DNA from: Paenibacillus beijingensis
Lineage (GTDB): Bacteria > Bacillota > Bacilli > Paenibacillales > Paenibacillaceae
Direction of reading: 5' to 3'
DNA: 64,000 nt
Assembly: GCF_000961095.1 (NCBI RefSeq)
Contig: NZ_CP011058.1
Coordinates: 4,553,501-4,617,500 of the forward strand
Program-made: the position numbers and the translations under genes
The notes under the pieces: generated by a model
Databases searched by the model: none
What the model saw: the letters and a program-made list of their open reading frames with translations, nothing else
Told to the model about the DNA's origin: nothing
In this document: piece after piece, positions 51,596 to 60,747 of the stretch
How positions within the stretch are numbered: position 1 is the first letter of the stretch
Layout: each line of letters starts with the position of its first letter

Positions 51596-51904
51596 ATGAT
51601 GATTCAGGGAGCGGCGCTTTCAAATTTCACGCAGCCGGCTGCTGCCGCTGCGAGTAATAAAGTCCCGGATTCGGCTGCGGGGTTAACCCGGTCGTTCGGG
51701 GAGTTTTTGAAAAATGCGATCGACGGTGTCAGTGCGCAGGAGAAGAATGTACATAATTTGAACGATAAATTTTTAGTCGGCCAAGCAGAGGTTACCGATG
51801 TCATGGTCGCATCGCAGCAAGCCGAGCTCAGTTTGAAGCTCACCTCTCAAGTTCGCAACCGGGTAATTGAAGCTTACCAGGAAATTATGCGGACGCAAAT
51901 GTAG
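51596..51904 (+). CDS. fliE: Flagellar hook-basal body protein FliE
   Basis: FliE (102 residues) links the MS ring to the rod. The conserved C-terminal half (GQAEVTDVMVASQQAELSLK, then LTSQVRNRVIEAYQEIMR) is clear; the N-terminal third is Ala-rich. GAGAGGAAG precedes ATG 51596 (or 51599). Confidence 0.95.
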   Translation: MMIQGAALSNFTQPAAAAASNKVPDSAAGLTRSFGEFLKNAIDGVSAQEKNVHNLNDKFLVGQAEVTDVMVASQQAELSLKLTSQVRNRVIEAYQEIMRTQM

Positions 51905-51942
51905 TTTGACTCCAGGTCTAGCCCTATTGATGAGGTGACAAT

Positions 51943-53517
51943 GTGAACGAGACGATTAGCCGGTATCGTGAAAGGTTGACGCGATATTGGACGCAAATGG
52001 GAAAAAAGCAAAAGGTTTGGCTCGGAGCGACGGTAGGGATTCTGCTTCTGACCATCATTTTGCTCACCTATGTTTTTTCCCGGACGCAATACGAATTGGC
52101 CTTCCAAAGCTTGGACACAACGGATGCGGCCGCTATTATGAGTTACTTGGATGAGAACGGTATTGCGTACAAGCTGGAAAACTCAGGAACAAGCATCTCC
52201 GTACCGAGTGCGGTTGCGGACCGCGTAAAGGTGGAAGCAGGTTCGCAAGGATTGGTGCAAAACGGATCCATCGGATTTGAAGCCTTTAATCAAAGTTCGT
52301 CCCAATTCGGGATGACCGACAATGAATTTAATGTGAAATACCGCAATGCGCTGGACGGTGAAATTCAGCAATTGTTGAATGAGATGCAAGGCGTGCAGAG
52401 ATCGAAGGTCGTCGTCAATCTGCCGAAGGAGAGCGTATTTGCTTCCACGGAAGAGCAGGCCGGCGCTTCGGCTTCCGTCATGATTACGTTCAAGCCCGGA
52501 TATAGACCATCACAGGACGAAATCGACGGCTATTTCAATCTCGTCAAAACGTCGATTCCGAATTTGAGCGTGGAAGACATCACCATTTCGACGCCGCAAG
52601 GCGAATTGGCGCCTTCCCCGAAAGCGGGCGGGAATGCTCCAAACACCCAGTCCGTCGATAACCAGTTCCAGATTCAGCGCAAATACGAAAGCGATCTGCG
52701 ACGTAACATCGAGCAGTTTCTCGGACCAATGGTCGGATCCGACAACCTGGTAATCAGCGTATCCAGCAGTCTTAACTTTGACCAAAAGCAAACGGACGAA
52801 CAGCTTGTAAAGCCGCTCGACAACAACAATAACAACGGCATTATCTTGAGCGAGCAAACCCAGTCCTCCAGTTCGGAGGGCACCAGCAGCACTGCGGGGG
52901 GCGTTGCAGGCACGGGCGCAACGGACGTCCCGGGTTACGTGGCGAACAACTCGAACGGAGGCGCGACGGCCGAAAGCAACTCGCGGACGACGAACTACGA
53001 TTATAACAAAATTAAAAATACGATCGTATCCGGCCCCTATGTTGTAAAAGACTTAAGTGTGAGCATCGGGGTATCTAATAATGTATTAACCCCGGAAACC
53101 CAACTTCAAATCAGCAATTATTTAAATTCTTTGGTACGCTCGCAGCTCATCGATTCCGGGCAGGATGTAACAAACGATTCGCTCATTGCGAAAAAAGTGG
53201 CCGTAATCGGTCAAACGTTCGTCTCGGATAGCGGCGGGCCGATCAATTCCGGACTTTCAACCGCATGGCTGGCGGGCATCGGAGCAGCGGCGCTTGCACT
53301 CGTCAGCGGGATTTTGATCATCGTTCTAAGAAGGCGCAAGAAGCGGCAAGATCAGCTTGCGGCGGAAGAAGAAATGCCGGCCAAAGTGGAGTATCCGTCC
53401 ATTGATCTGGAAAGCATCAACAACGAAAGTCAAGTCCGCAAAAATCTGGAAACATTGGCCAAGCGAAAACCGGAAGAGTTCGTCAACCTTCTCCGTACAT
53501 GGCTTGTTGACGAATAG
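51943..53517 (+). CDS. fliF: Flagellar MS-ring protein FliF
   Basis: FliF (524 residues) forms the membrane-embedded MS ring. It has a first membrane helix at about residues 26-46 and a YscJ/FliF domain (SQFGMTDNEFNVKYRNALDG, MQGVQRSKVVVNLPKES). A Ser/Thr/Gly/Asn-rich loop covers about 300-345, with a second helix at about 440-465. The C-terminal FliG-binding tail is RKPEEFVNLLRTWLVDE. The start is GTG 51943 after GAGGTGA. Confidence 0.96.
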   Translation: MNETISRYRERLTRYWTQMGKKQKVWLGATVGILLLTIILLTYVFSRTQYELAFQSLDTTDAAAIMSYLDENGIAYKLENSGTSISVPSAVADRVKVEAGSQGLVQNGSIGFEAFNQSSSQFGMTDNEFNVKYRNALDGEIQQLLNEMQGVQRSKVVVNLPKESVFASTEEQAGASASVMITFKPGYRPSQDEIDGYFNLVKTSIPNLSVEDITISTPQGELAPSPKAGGNAPNTQSVDNQFQIQRKYESDLRRNIEQFLGPMVGSDNLVISVSSSLNFDQKQTDEQLVKPLDNNNNNGIILSEQTQSSSSEGTSSTAGGVAGTGATDVPGYVANNSNGGATAESNSRTTNYDYNKIKNTIVSGPYVVKDLSVSIGVSNNVLTPETQLQISNYLNSLVRSQLIDSGQDVTNDSLIAKKVAVIGQTFVSDSGGPINSGLSTAWLAGIGAAALALVSGILIIVLRRRKKRQDQLAAEEEMPAKVEYPSIDLESINNESQVRKNLETLAKRKPEEFVNLLRTWLVDE

Positions 53518-53528
53518 GGGGGGTTATA

Positions 53529-54542
53529 GTGTCGAAAATGATGAACGGATTGTCAGGCCGGCAAAAAGCGGCGATTTTACTCATTACGCTTGGACCTGAA
53601 GTATCCGCCCAAATATTCAAGCATTTGCAAGAGGAGGAAATCGAGCAGTTAACTCTTGAAATCGCCAATGTGCGCAAGGTGGACGGCACGGAACGGGATA
53701 CGATCATGAACGAGTTTCACCAAATCTGTCTGGCGCAGGAATATATCTCTCAAGGAGGTATCGCCTATGCAAAAGATATTTTGGAGAAAGCGCTCGGACA
53801 CGAAAAGGCGCTTGAGGTTATTAGCCGTTTGACGGCGACGCTGCAGGTGCGCCCGTTTGATTTCGCCCGGAAAGCGGAGCCGACGCAAATTTTAAACTTT
53901 ATCCAGAACGAAAACGCGCAGACGATTGCGCTTGTACTGTCCTATTTGCAGCCGGATCAATCGTCGCAAATCCTTTCCTCGCTCCCGCAGGAGAAACAGG
54001 CGGAAGTGGCGCGCCGGATCGCGTTAATGGACAGCACGTCTCCCGAAATTATTTCGCATGTAGAGCGTGTGCTGGAACAGAAGCTGTCGGCAACGGTCAC
54101 CCAGGATTACACGAATGCGGGCGGCATCGATGCGATCGTTCAAATTTTGAACGGAGTCGACCGTGGTACCGAGCGGACGATACTCGATTCCCTGGAAATT
54201 CAAGATCCCGAGCTGGCCGAGGAAATCAAAAAGCGGATGTTTGTATTTGAAGACATCGTTAACATCGACAATCGTTCGATCCAGCGGATCATCCGCGATG
54301 TCGAGAATGCCGATCTGCAGCTGGCGCTTAAAGTGGCAAGCGAAGAGGTGCGGGAAGCGATATTCCGCAACATGTCCAAGCGGATGGCCGAGACGTTCAA
54401 AGAGGAAATGGAGTTTATGGGACCTGTCAGACTGCGTGACGTGGAGGAAGCGCAAACGCGCATCGTCGCTACGATCCGCAGGCTGGAGGAATCCGGTGAA
54501 ATCATCATCGCCCGCGGCGGAGGAGATGATATCATTGTCTAA
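53529..54542 (+). CDS. fliG: Flagellar motor switch protein FliG
   Basis: FliG (337 residues) is the torque-generating switch component. N-terminal SGRQKAAILLITLGPEVSA, the middle EQLS/EHPQ-like ENAQTIALVLSYLQPDQ, and the C-terminal charged helix (KVASEEVREAIFRNMSKRMA) that contacts MotA are present. The start is GTG 53529 after a run of seven G (53517-53523). Its 3' end overlaps fliH by 8 bases. Confidence 0.96.
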   Translation: MSKMMNGLSGRQKAAILLITLGPEVSAQIFKHLQEEEIEQLTLEIANVRKVDGTERDTIMNEFHQICLAQEYISQGGIAYAKDILEKALGHEKALEVISRLTATLQVRPFDFARKAEPTQILNFIQNENAQTIALVLSYLQPDQSSQILSSLPQEKQAEVARRIALMDSTSPEIISHVERVLEQKLSATVTQDYTNAGGIDAIVQILNGVDRGTERTILDSLEIQDPELAEEIKKRMFVFEDIVNIDNRSIQRIIRDVENADLQLALKVASEEVREAIFRNMSKRMAETFKEEMEFMGPVRLRDVEEAQTRIVATIRRLEESGEIIIARGGGDDIIV

Positions 54543-55365
54543 TTTGATTAAATCTTCGCATGTCGTCCCGCTGGATGCGCTCAAAAGGCTGGAGTGGATT
54601 CATCGCCAGCAAGCGGCCATCGGCGGCGGAGATCTATGGAGCGTGACGCCGGAAACGGCGGACGAAGAAACGTTGTCGCTGCGCGATCAAATATTGATCG
54701 ATGCCCAGAACGTTGCGGAGGAACGTCTGCGTGAAGCGGAAGAGGCGGCGGAGCGCCTGGCATCCGAGGCGAGAAACGAAATCGAAAACTGGTGGGAGCT
54801 GCAGCGCGCGAAAGATGAAGAGGCCGCCGAAGAAGCGCGAAGAGCCGGCTATGAGAGCGGCTATGCCGATGGGCTTGCACAGGCGCGCCTTGAAGCCAGT
54901 CGGCAGTGGGAGCAGCGCCTTGCGGAATCCAAGACGCTTCTGGAAACGGCCTATTTGATGAAAGATCAGATTATTCAGGAATCCGAGCCGTTTCTGCTTG
55001 AGCTGAGCACCGCGATTGCCGAAAAAATTATCGCCCGGCAGCTGACGGTTTCGCCCGAAATTGCGATAGAGCTGATCCGGACGTCATTAACCCGCAGAAA
55101 AGAGCAGGGCGTTATTGCGCTGTGCGTTTCCCCGGAACAGCTCGGTTTCGTGCAGGCGGCCCGCGAGGAGCTGAGTCTCGCCATCGATTCCCAGGCGGAG
55201 CTGCAAATTTTGCCCGATGCGACCGTTAAAGATCATGGCTGTATCATTCGTTCTTCCTTTGGCAGTATCGATGCCCGAATCGATACCCAATTGTCGGAAA
55301 TTAAGCGGGAACTGATTCATCTGGCCCTTCAGATCACCGAGCGGGGGCGTTCGGATGAATCGTAA
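54535..55365 (+). CDS. fliH: Flagellar assembly protein FliH
   Basis: FliH (276 residues) holds the export ATPase FliI. Glu/Ala/Arg-rich coiled coil fills about 55-140 (AEERLREAEEAAERLASEA) with a GYESGYADGLAQA G-x3-G type segment. The C-terminal FliH/HrpE domain (about 150-265) is conserved (DSQAELQILPDATVKDHGCI). TTG 54535 is chosen because GGAGGAG ends 9 bases upstream inside fliG; an ATG at 54526 touches that site. Confidence 0.9.
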   Translation: MSNLIKSSHVVPLDALKRLEWIHRQQAAIGGGDLWSVTPETADEETLSLRDQILIDAQNVAEERLREAEEAAERLASEARNEIENWWELQRAKDEEAAEEARRAGYESGYADGLAQARLEASRQWEQRLAESKTLLETAYLMKDQIIQESEPFLLELSTAIAEKIIARQLTVSPEIAIELIRTSLTRRKEQGVIALCVSPEQLGFVQAAREELSLAIDSQAELQILPDATVKDHGCIIRSSFGSIDARIDTQLSEIKRELIHLALQITERGRSDES

Positions 55366-56680
55366 GCCGCTTGACGCCGCCAAATATATCGAGCACTTGA
55401 AGCCGATCGATCCGATAAGGATTAACGGCAAAGTAACGCAGGTCATCGGATTGACGGTTGAATCCGAAGGCCCGGACGCCGGAATCGGGGACGTTTGTTT
55501 GATTTATCCGAGCAAGGGCGCCAAACCATTGAAAGCGGAAGTGGTCGGGTTCCGCGATAACAGGCTTATCCTGATGCCGTTTGGCGATTTGCAGTCGATC
55601 GGGCCCGGATGCGATGTTGTCGGCACTGGCAAGCCGTTAACCGTTCAGGCCGGTTCGGAGCTTCTCGGAAAAGTGCTCGACGGTCTTGGACAGCCGCTGG
55701 ACGGTTCGTTTCTCCCGAGCCGAATGCCGCACTGCTCCACGAACGGAGTTCCCGGAAATCCGCTGCTGCGCCCCCGGGTAAAAGAACCGCTTGGAATCGG
55801 GGTGCGGGCAATCGACGGCTTGCTGACGGTGGGACGCGGCCAGCGGGTCGGCATTTTTGCGGGCTCCGGAGTTGGAAAAAGTACCCTGCTCGGCATGATC
55901 GCCCGCAACACCTCGGCCGATGTTAATGTGATCGCGCTCATCGGAGAACGGGGGCGCGAAGTGCTCGAGTTCATCGAGAAAGACTTGGGGCCGGAAGGCT
56001 TGGCCCGTTCCGTTGTCGTTGTCGCGACTTCGGATCAACCGGCGCTTATTCGCATTAAAGGCGCGCTGATCGCCACTTCGATTGCGGAATATTTCCGCGA
56101 CCGCGGCTTAAATGTGATGCTGATGATGGATTCCGTCACACGCTACGCCATGGCGCAGCGGGAAGTCGGACTGGCCATCGGTGAACCGCCGGCCACACGC
56201 GGATATACGCCGTCCGTTTTTGCCAATTTACCGAAGCTGCTGGAGCGGGCCGGGACGGGGCCGACAGGCTCCATAACCGCTTTTTATACCGTTCTGGTCG
56301 ACGGCGACGATATGAACGAACCGATTGCGGACGCAGTCCGCGGTATTCTGGACGGGCACATCGTGTTGAGCCGGAATTTGGCGCAAAAAGGCCATTTTCC
56401 GGCGATCGACATTCTCGCTTCGGTCAGCCGGGTGATGAAGGAGATTATTCCCGAAGATCACCATGAGGCCGCCGCCGAGTTCAAGAAACTTCTTGCTGTT
56501 TATAGAAGTTCGGAAGACTTGATCAATATTGGGGCGTATCAGAGCGGATCGAATGAAGAAATTGATAAATCGCTGCAATTTATTAAGGCGATCACGGAAT
56601 ATTCGACACAGAAAACGACGGAAAAGATCAGTTTTGAAGAGGCGCAGCAGCGTCTGATCATAGATTTCCACAAGAGGTGA
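55355..56680 (+). CDS. fliI: Flagellum-specific ATP synthase FliI
   Basis: This export ATPase (441 residues) is related to F1-beta. Walker A AGSGVGKST is at 169-177, ALIGERGREVLEFIEKDLG follows, and VMLMMDSVTRYAMAQREVGL is the Walker B region. Overlap of 11 bases with fliH. It energises substrate unfolding and export of rod, hook and filament proteins. Confidence 0.97.
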   Translation: MNRKPLDAAKYIEHLKPIDPIRINGKVTQVIGLTVESEGPDAGIGDVCLIYPSKGAKPLKAEVVGFRDNRLILMPFGDLQSIGPGCDVVGTGKPLTVQAGSELLGKVLDGLGQPLDGSFLPSRMPHCSTNGVPGNPLLRPRVKEPLGIGVRAIDGLLTVGRGQRVGIFAGSGVGKSTLLGMIARNTSADVNVIALIGERGREVLEFIEKDLGPEGLARSVVVVATSDQPALIRIKGALIATSIAEYFRDRGLNVMLMMDSVTRYAMAQREVGLAIGEPPATRGYTPSVFANLPKLLERAGTGPTGSITAFYTVLVDGDDMNEPIADAVRGILDGHIVLSRNLAQKGHFPAIDILASVSRVMKEIIPEDHHEAAAEFKKLLAVYRSSEDLINIGAYQSGSNEEIDKSLQFIKAITEYSTQKTTEKISFEEAQQRLIIDFHKR

Positions 56681-56689
56681 TTGTAGACG

Positions 56690-57136
56690 GTGGCGGGATT
56701 TAAATATGCTTATCAGAAAATCGTCGATTTAAAGAAAAGCGAAACGACCCAAGCGGAATGGCTGCTGTCATCGGCGATCGGCAAGTTAAAGGAAGAGGAA
56801 CAAACCTTGAGCCGGCTTCAAACGGAACGCGATACTTGGGAAAAACGTCTGGAAGAGCTTTCGTGCGCAGGCAGCCCGCTCATTCAATTGCAGACGATTC
56901 AGAGCTATCTCGATTATTTACATAGCTGTATCGAAGATAAATGCCGGGAAATCCGTTTTGCCGCCCACGAGGTGGAGACGAGCCGCTCCCGGCTCGCAGA
57001 CCGGATGACCGATGAGAAAGTTTGGCTGAAGACGAAGGAAAAGGCGCTGAGCGGCTTCCGCAAAGAGATGCTGGCAAGGGAGCAAAACGAGCTGGACGAG
57101 ATGGCTTCGATCCGGTTTGCCGTTCCTGCCCCTTAA
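56690..57136 (+). CDS. fliJ: Flagellar export chaperone FliJ
   Basis: A 148-residue, almost wholly helical coiled-coil protein (FKYAYQKIVDLKKSETTQ; many Glu/Lys/Arg heptads), positioned after fliI as FliJ always is. It acts as the central stalk of the FliI hexamer. The start is GTG 56690 after AAGAGGTGA (56673-56681). Confidence 0.88.
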   Translation: MAGFKYAYQKIVDLKKSETTQAEWLLSSAIGKLKEEEQTLSRLQTERDTWEKRLEELSCAGSPLIQLQTIQSYLDYLHSCIEDKCREIRFAAHEVETSRSRLADRMTDEKVWLKTKEKALSGFRKEMLAREQNELDEMASIRFAVPAP

Positions 57137-57150
57137 CCGCCGCGCGGGAA

Positions 57151-57218
57151 CGAAGTGGTTTTGCCTCCGGCAAAACCTAAGCTCATGCTTACGAAGTGGT
57201 TTTGCCTCCGGCAAAACC
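57151..57218 (+). repeat. Two tandem hairpin repeats ending in the ylxF ribosome site
   Basis: CGAAGTGGTTTTGCC at 57151 recurs at 57192 (41-bp period). Each copy forms GGTTTTGCC, loop TCC, GGCAAAACC (57157-57177 and 57198-57218), a perfect 9-bp stem. The second copy runs straight into TTTAGGAGGTG, the ribosome site of the next gene. Related copies precede swrD and fliM. Confidence 0.85.
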
Positions 57219-57234
57219 TTTAGGAGGTGTCAAA

Positions 57235-58137
57235 TTGGCGAATATGGAGATGGAAAAGCAGGGCTACAGCGGCATGGAGCGGCTCATGTTTTTCCTAATT
57301 CCGATCTTGTTTACGATTATTTTGCTGGCGGTTTTGTTCGCGCTGTTCAACAGCAATACGCGCAACAAAATGCTTGAGGTCGGCAGCTCGGTGCCGGGAC
57401 TGTCCAAGCTGCTGCCGCCTCCGCAGAGCGCGGATACGGAAACGGCTCCGAAAACGGACAATACGGCAAAGGAAAACGAGGCGAAGCTGGCGGCGCTGCA
57501 AAACCAGCTGAAAGACGCCCAGTCCAAGCTGGCGGCGGCCGCAGGGGAGAAAACGAAGCAGGAGGACACGATTAAAGACCTGCAAAGCCGCATAGACCAG
57601 CTCATCCGCATGAACGACGAAGAGGCGCTCAGCGAGGAACAATATCAAGCGAAAATTGCGGATTTAAGCCGGATGTTTGCGAACATGACTCCGAGCAAAG
57701 CGGCTCCGATTTTGCAAAATATGACCTTGGACGAAGCGGCGCTCGTGCTGAACTCCATGAGCAGCGACAGCCGCAGCGGCATTATGGCGAAGATGGATCC
57801 GAAGCTCGCCGCCGATGTCGTCATGAAGCTGAAAGATAACGTATCGGCTAAAGATATGCAGATCGCAGCGCTTCAATCCCGCCTTCAGAAGGAAGCGGCA
57901 GGCTCTTCGACGCAAACCGTGCTTGACATTGACCAATTGAAAACGACATTCGGTTCAATGGATCCGGAGGCGGCAGCAGAGCTGTTGATTAAAATGGCCG
58001 ATGTCAGTCCAAGCAAAGTGTTGCGGATTTTGAATGTCGTAGACAGCGGCGTCCGCTCTTCTATCGTGGCCCAAATGTCGGACATCAACAACGATATTAC
58101 CGCACAGCTGGTAAGCAAGCTTCTGCCCGGCAAATAA
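57235..58137 (+). CDS. ylxF: YlxF/MotE-like flagellar operon protein
   Basis: A 300-residue membrane-anchored protein. A short cytoplasmic start is followed by one membrane helix (about 17-38, MFFLIPILFTIILLAVLFAL), a Lys/Gln/Ala coiled coil (about 75-130), and two MgtE-N-like helical segments (MFANMTPSKAAPILQNMTLD and the like). In B. subtilis ylxF occupies the same place. Relatives (MotE) act as chaperones of the stator protein MotC. TTG 57235 is 5 bases after AGGAGGTG; ATG 57244 is an alternative. Confidence 0.85.
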   Translation: MANMEMEKQGYSGMERLMFFLIPILFTIILLAVLFALFNSNTRNKMLEVGSSVPGLSKLLPPPQSADTETAPKTDNTAKENEAKLAALQNQLKDAQSKLAAAAGEKTKQEDTIKDLQSRIDQLIRMNDEEALSEEQYQAKIADLSRMFANMTPSKAAPILQNMTLDEAALVLNSMSSDSRSGIMAKMDPKLAADVVMKLKDNVSAKDMQIAALQSRLQKEAAGSSTQTVLDIDQLKTTFGSMDPEAAAELLIKMADVSPSKVLRILNVVDSGVRSSIVAQMSDINNDITAQLVSKLLPGK

Positions 58138-58161
58138 AATACGCGAAAGGGGGTGAAAAAA

Positions 58162-59742
58162 ATGGAGCCAGCGATTACAGCTGCGGTTTCACCGTCAGCC
58201 AAAGCATCGCCATCGGCAAAAGCAAGCGGCAGGACCGGTTCGGCAGCCAAAGGCGGCGGCACATTTGATCAAGCGTTATCGAAAGCATCGACAGCAAGCG
58301 ATCGTTCGCCGGCGAATAGCCGCAGCGGAAAATCTGCGGAAAACACCCCGGCAGTCAAAAATTCCGATGAAGCGATCAGCAGCGGAAAAGCGGCGAACAT
58401 CGAAGCTGATGCCCATAACGGCGCAGCGGAACGACCGGCTGCCGCAGGGGGAACGGATGCCGCATCCGCCATTACGCAAAGCGTCGTGCAGACAGGCGTG
58501 CGAGGCGGAACAATCACGGATGCTTTGACAGCAGCATTGCAGACGGATAGACCTTTTGCCCAGGAAACAGCCGAGCTGGGAGCGGCGGCCGTTCAGCCGG
58601 AGCCTTCGGACGATGTAACGGCGCTTGAAAACTTGACCGGCCTTATCGATTTGCTGCTGGACAAACTGCATGAGGGAACTGAACCGTTATCGGGCGAAAC
58701 GGAAAAAAAGCTGGGGTCGGCATCCGGGCAGATTGAAGCTTTGCTTGCTTTGCTCGGCACTCCGTTCGCGCAGCTGCAGCCGCTGCCGGACTCGTCTCCA
58801 CAATTGCGGCAGAGTGAAGGAACCGGCCTAGGAAGCACGCCGGCAGCCGTTTCGGAATCGCTGCATAATGCGCTTCTTCAACTGCAAACCGCGCTTCAAC
58901 AAGGCTTCGGTTCGAAGCTGGTACATAATCAGAATCCGGCAGAACTTGTATCGGTCCAGCTCCAATCGCTGCAGCAGCTGCTGGAGGCGGGCGGTCAAGA
59001 GCCGCCGCGTATTCAGACAGCAGCAGCACCGTCAGCACAGAACGGCGGTTTTGCATCCGGTATGGCGGACACGTCTCAATTGCTGAAGCGACTAAGCAGC
59101 CAATCGGCGCCTGCGGCGGTAGCGGCGGTGCTGCAGAAGACGCATGAAACGGACGTAACGGCGGATAAATTGCCGGCTGCGGAACAATTAAACGACGATA
59201 TTCCGACGTTTTTTGGAACAGACGTCCAGCGGCAGCCGTTCAATGCGGTCAAAGCGGATGTCATTCCGGTCCCGGTCAGCGTACAGCAATTTAATGAGAA
59301 GATGACGGGCCTTATTTTACAAAAGTTTGATGTTTCGATAATTAACGGCGTTTCCGAAGCGAAGCTGACGCTTGCGCCCGAGCATTTGGGACAAGTGGAT
59401 GTAAAGCTTTCGATCCATAATGGACAGCTTACCGCTGTTTTTGTGACGGAGAGCTCATTGGCGAAAGACGCTTTGGAAAATCAGCTCGCCCAGCTCCGGC
59501 AGACGCTGCAAACCCAAGGCATGCAGGTAGATCGTTTGGAAGTGTCTCAAAGTCAGCTGCAAACGCAGCTTTCGTTCGGACAGCAAGGCCAAGGCGGCGG
59601 AGGGCAGCAGTCCGGCCGGGGAGGCAGCGCTCGCCGAGTGGAGAAGGACGCCGACATCGAAGCTCCCTTTGAAGCCGAAATTGTCCAGCAGGCGGCTGGC
59701 GGCGATCTGGGTTACGGGCGCGCCATTAATGTGAAGGCGTAA
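58162..59742 (+). CDS. fliK: Flagellar hook-length control protein FliK
   Basis: FliK (526 residues) is the secreted molecular ruler that triggers the export switch. The N-terminal two thirds are low-complexity Ala/Ser/Gln-rich, as usual. The C-terminal domain (about 370-475) has EAKLTLAPEHLGQVDVKLS and LRQTLQTQGMQVDRLEVSQ, followed by a Gly/Gln-rich tail. ATG 58162 follows an AAAGGGGGTG site. It lies between ylxF and flgD, the conserved place. Confidence 0.92.
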   Translation: MEPAITAAVSPSAKASPSAKASGRTGSAAKGGGTFDQALSKASTASDRSPANSRSGKSAENTPAVKNSDEAISSGKAANIEADAHNGAAERPAAAGGTDAASAITQSVVQTGVRGGTITDALTAALQTDRPFAQETAELGAAAVQPEPSDDVTALENLTGLIDLLLDKLHEGTEPLSGETEKKLGSASGQIEALLALLGTPFAQLQPLPDSSPQLRQSEGTGLGSTPAAVSESLHNALLQLQTALQQGFGSKLVHNQNPAELVSVQLQSLQQLLEAGGQEPPRIQTAAAPSAQNGGFASGMADTSQLLKRLSSQSAPAAVAAVLQKTHETDVTADKLPAAEQLNDDIPTFFGTDVQRQPFNAVKADVIPVPVSVQQFNEKMTGLILQKFDVSIINGVSEAKLTLAPEHLGQVDVKLSIHNGQLTAVFVTESSLAKDALENQLAQLRQTLQTQGMQVDRLEVSQSQLQTQLSFGQQGQGGGGQQSGRGGSARRVEKDADIEAPFEAEIVQQAAGGDLGYGRAINVKA

Positions 59743-59789
59743 AGCTGCTGCAATTTAGACAGTAATACTACGAACGGGGGTGATAAGGA

Positions 59790-60278
59790 ATGTCAACCGG
59801 TTCCGTTTCCGGCAATGCCATTTATCCGTACGTATCGCAAAAGAACGCAAAGCACGGATCGGCCGTCAAGTCAGATAACTCGCAGCTTGGCAAAGATTCG
59901 TTTCTCCAGCTGCTGGTCGCCCAGCTCAAATATCAGGATCCGATGCAGCCCGCAAACAATACGGAATATATTGCTCAGCTTGCACAATTTTCATCGGTTG
60001 AACAGTTGACGAATATATCCGACCAGTTGTCGCTATCCGGACAAGATTTGGGCAACTCGTCGAGCCTGATCGGCAAGACGGTAGAGTGGCAGGCTTACAG
60101 CAGCCCGACATCGACCGAACTCGGCACCTATACCGGCACCGTTGACTCCGTCGTTTTGAAGGACGGTTTGCAGTATATCGTTACAGGCGGGGAACAAGTG
60201 CCGATCGATGCCGTCTCACTCGTTTCGGTAGCATCGACATCCGGCAGCGATTCGGCCGGGGAGAGCGAGGCGCCTTAA
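59790..60278 (+). CDS. flgD: Flagellar hook-assembly scaffold FlgD
   Basis: FlgD (162 residues) is the hook cap needed for hook polymerisation. The family signature LGKDSFLQLLVAQLKYQDPM (about 33-52) and the EYIAQLAQFSSVEQLTNIS segment are clear. It is short, lacking the larger C-terminal domains of proteobacterial FlgD, as in B. subtilis. ATG 59790 follows GGGGTGATAAGG. Confidence 0.95.
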   Translation: MSTGSVSGNAIYPYVSQKNAKHGSAVKSDNSQLGKDSFLQLLVAQLKYQDPMQPANNTEYIAQLAQFSSVEQLTNISDQLSLSGQDLGNSSSLIGKTVEWQAYSSPTSTELGTYTGTVDSVVLKDGLQYIVTGGEQVPIDAVSLVSVASTSGSDSAGESEAP

Positions 60279-60279
60279 T

Positions 60280-60648
60280 ATGGACGATCGCTTCAAAGTC
60301 GGTCATATGTTTCCGATCGTGCCTAAACCGGCGGGAACGGTAAAACCGGCTCTCAAGACGCCATCGGATTTCAGCCGGCATCTGGATGATTGCATTCTTA
60401 AATTCAGCCATCATGCCCAGCAGAGAATACAGCAGCGGGGGATACGTCTGCAGCCGGAAACGATCCTGAACATTGGAAGGGCGGTCGATCAAGCCGCTGC
60501 CAAAGGCGCCGTAGACTCGCTTATCGTCGGTAAAGATTTTGCCATGATTGTAAATGTTCCGAGCCGTACCGTTATTACCGCTTTGGACAAGGCGCAATTG
60601 AAAGACAATGTGTTCACTCAAATCGACAGCGCGGTTTTCGTTCCTTAA
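60280..60648 (+). CDS. Flagellar operon protein of the TIGR02530 type
   Basis: A 122-residue protein with the motif LKFSHHAQQRIQQRGIRL (about 47-64) found in a small family encoded between flgD and flgE/flgG in clostridia and Paenibacillaceae. Its function is not established; B. subtilis lacks it at this position. It starts 1 base after the flgD stop, so it is surely cotranscribed and probably coupled. Confidence 0.85.
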   Translation: MDDRFKVGHMFPIVPKPAGTVKPALKTPSDFSRHLDDCILKFSHHAQQRIQQRGIRLQPETILNIGRAVDQAAAKGAVDSLIVGKDFAMIVNVPSRTVITALDKAQLKDNVFTQIDSAVFVP

Positions 60649-60747
60649 TAAAAAAAGCCGGACCAATAGCTTGGAGGCTTGCAGGCCGTGGACCGACAGA
60701 AGCGGCCTTAAAGGGAAGAGCCGGAGCATTCAGGAGGTTAACAAGAG

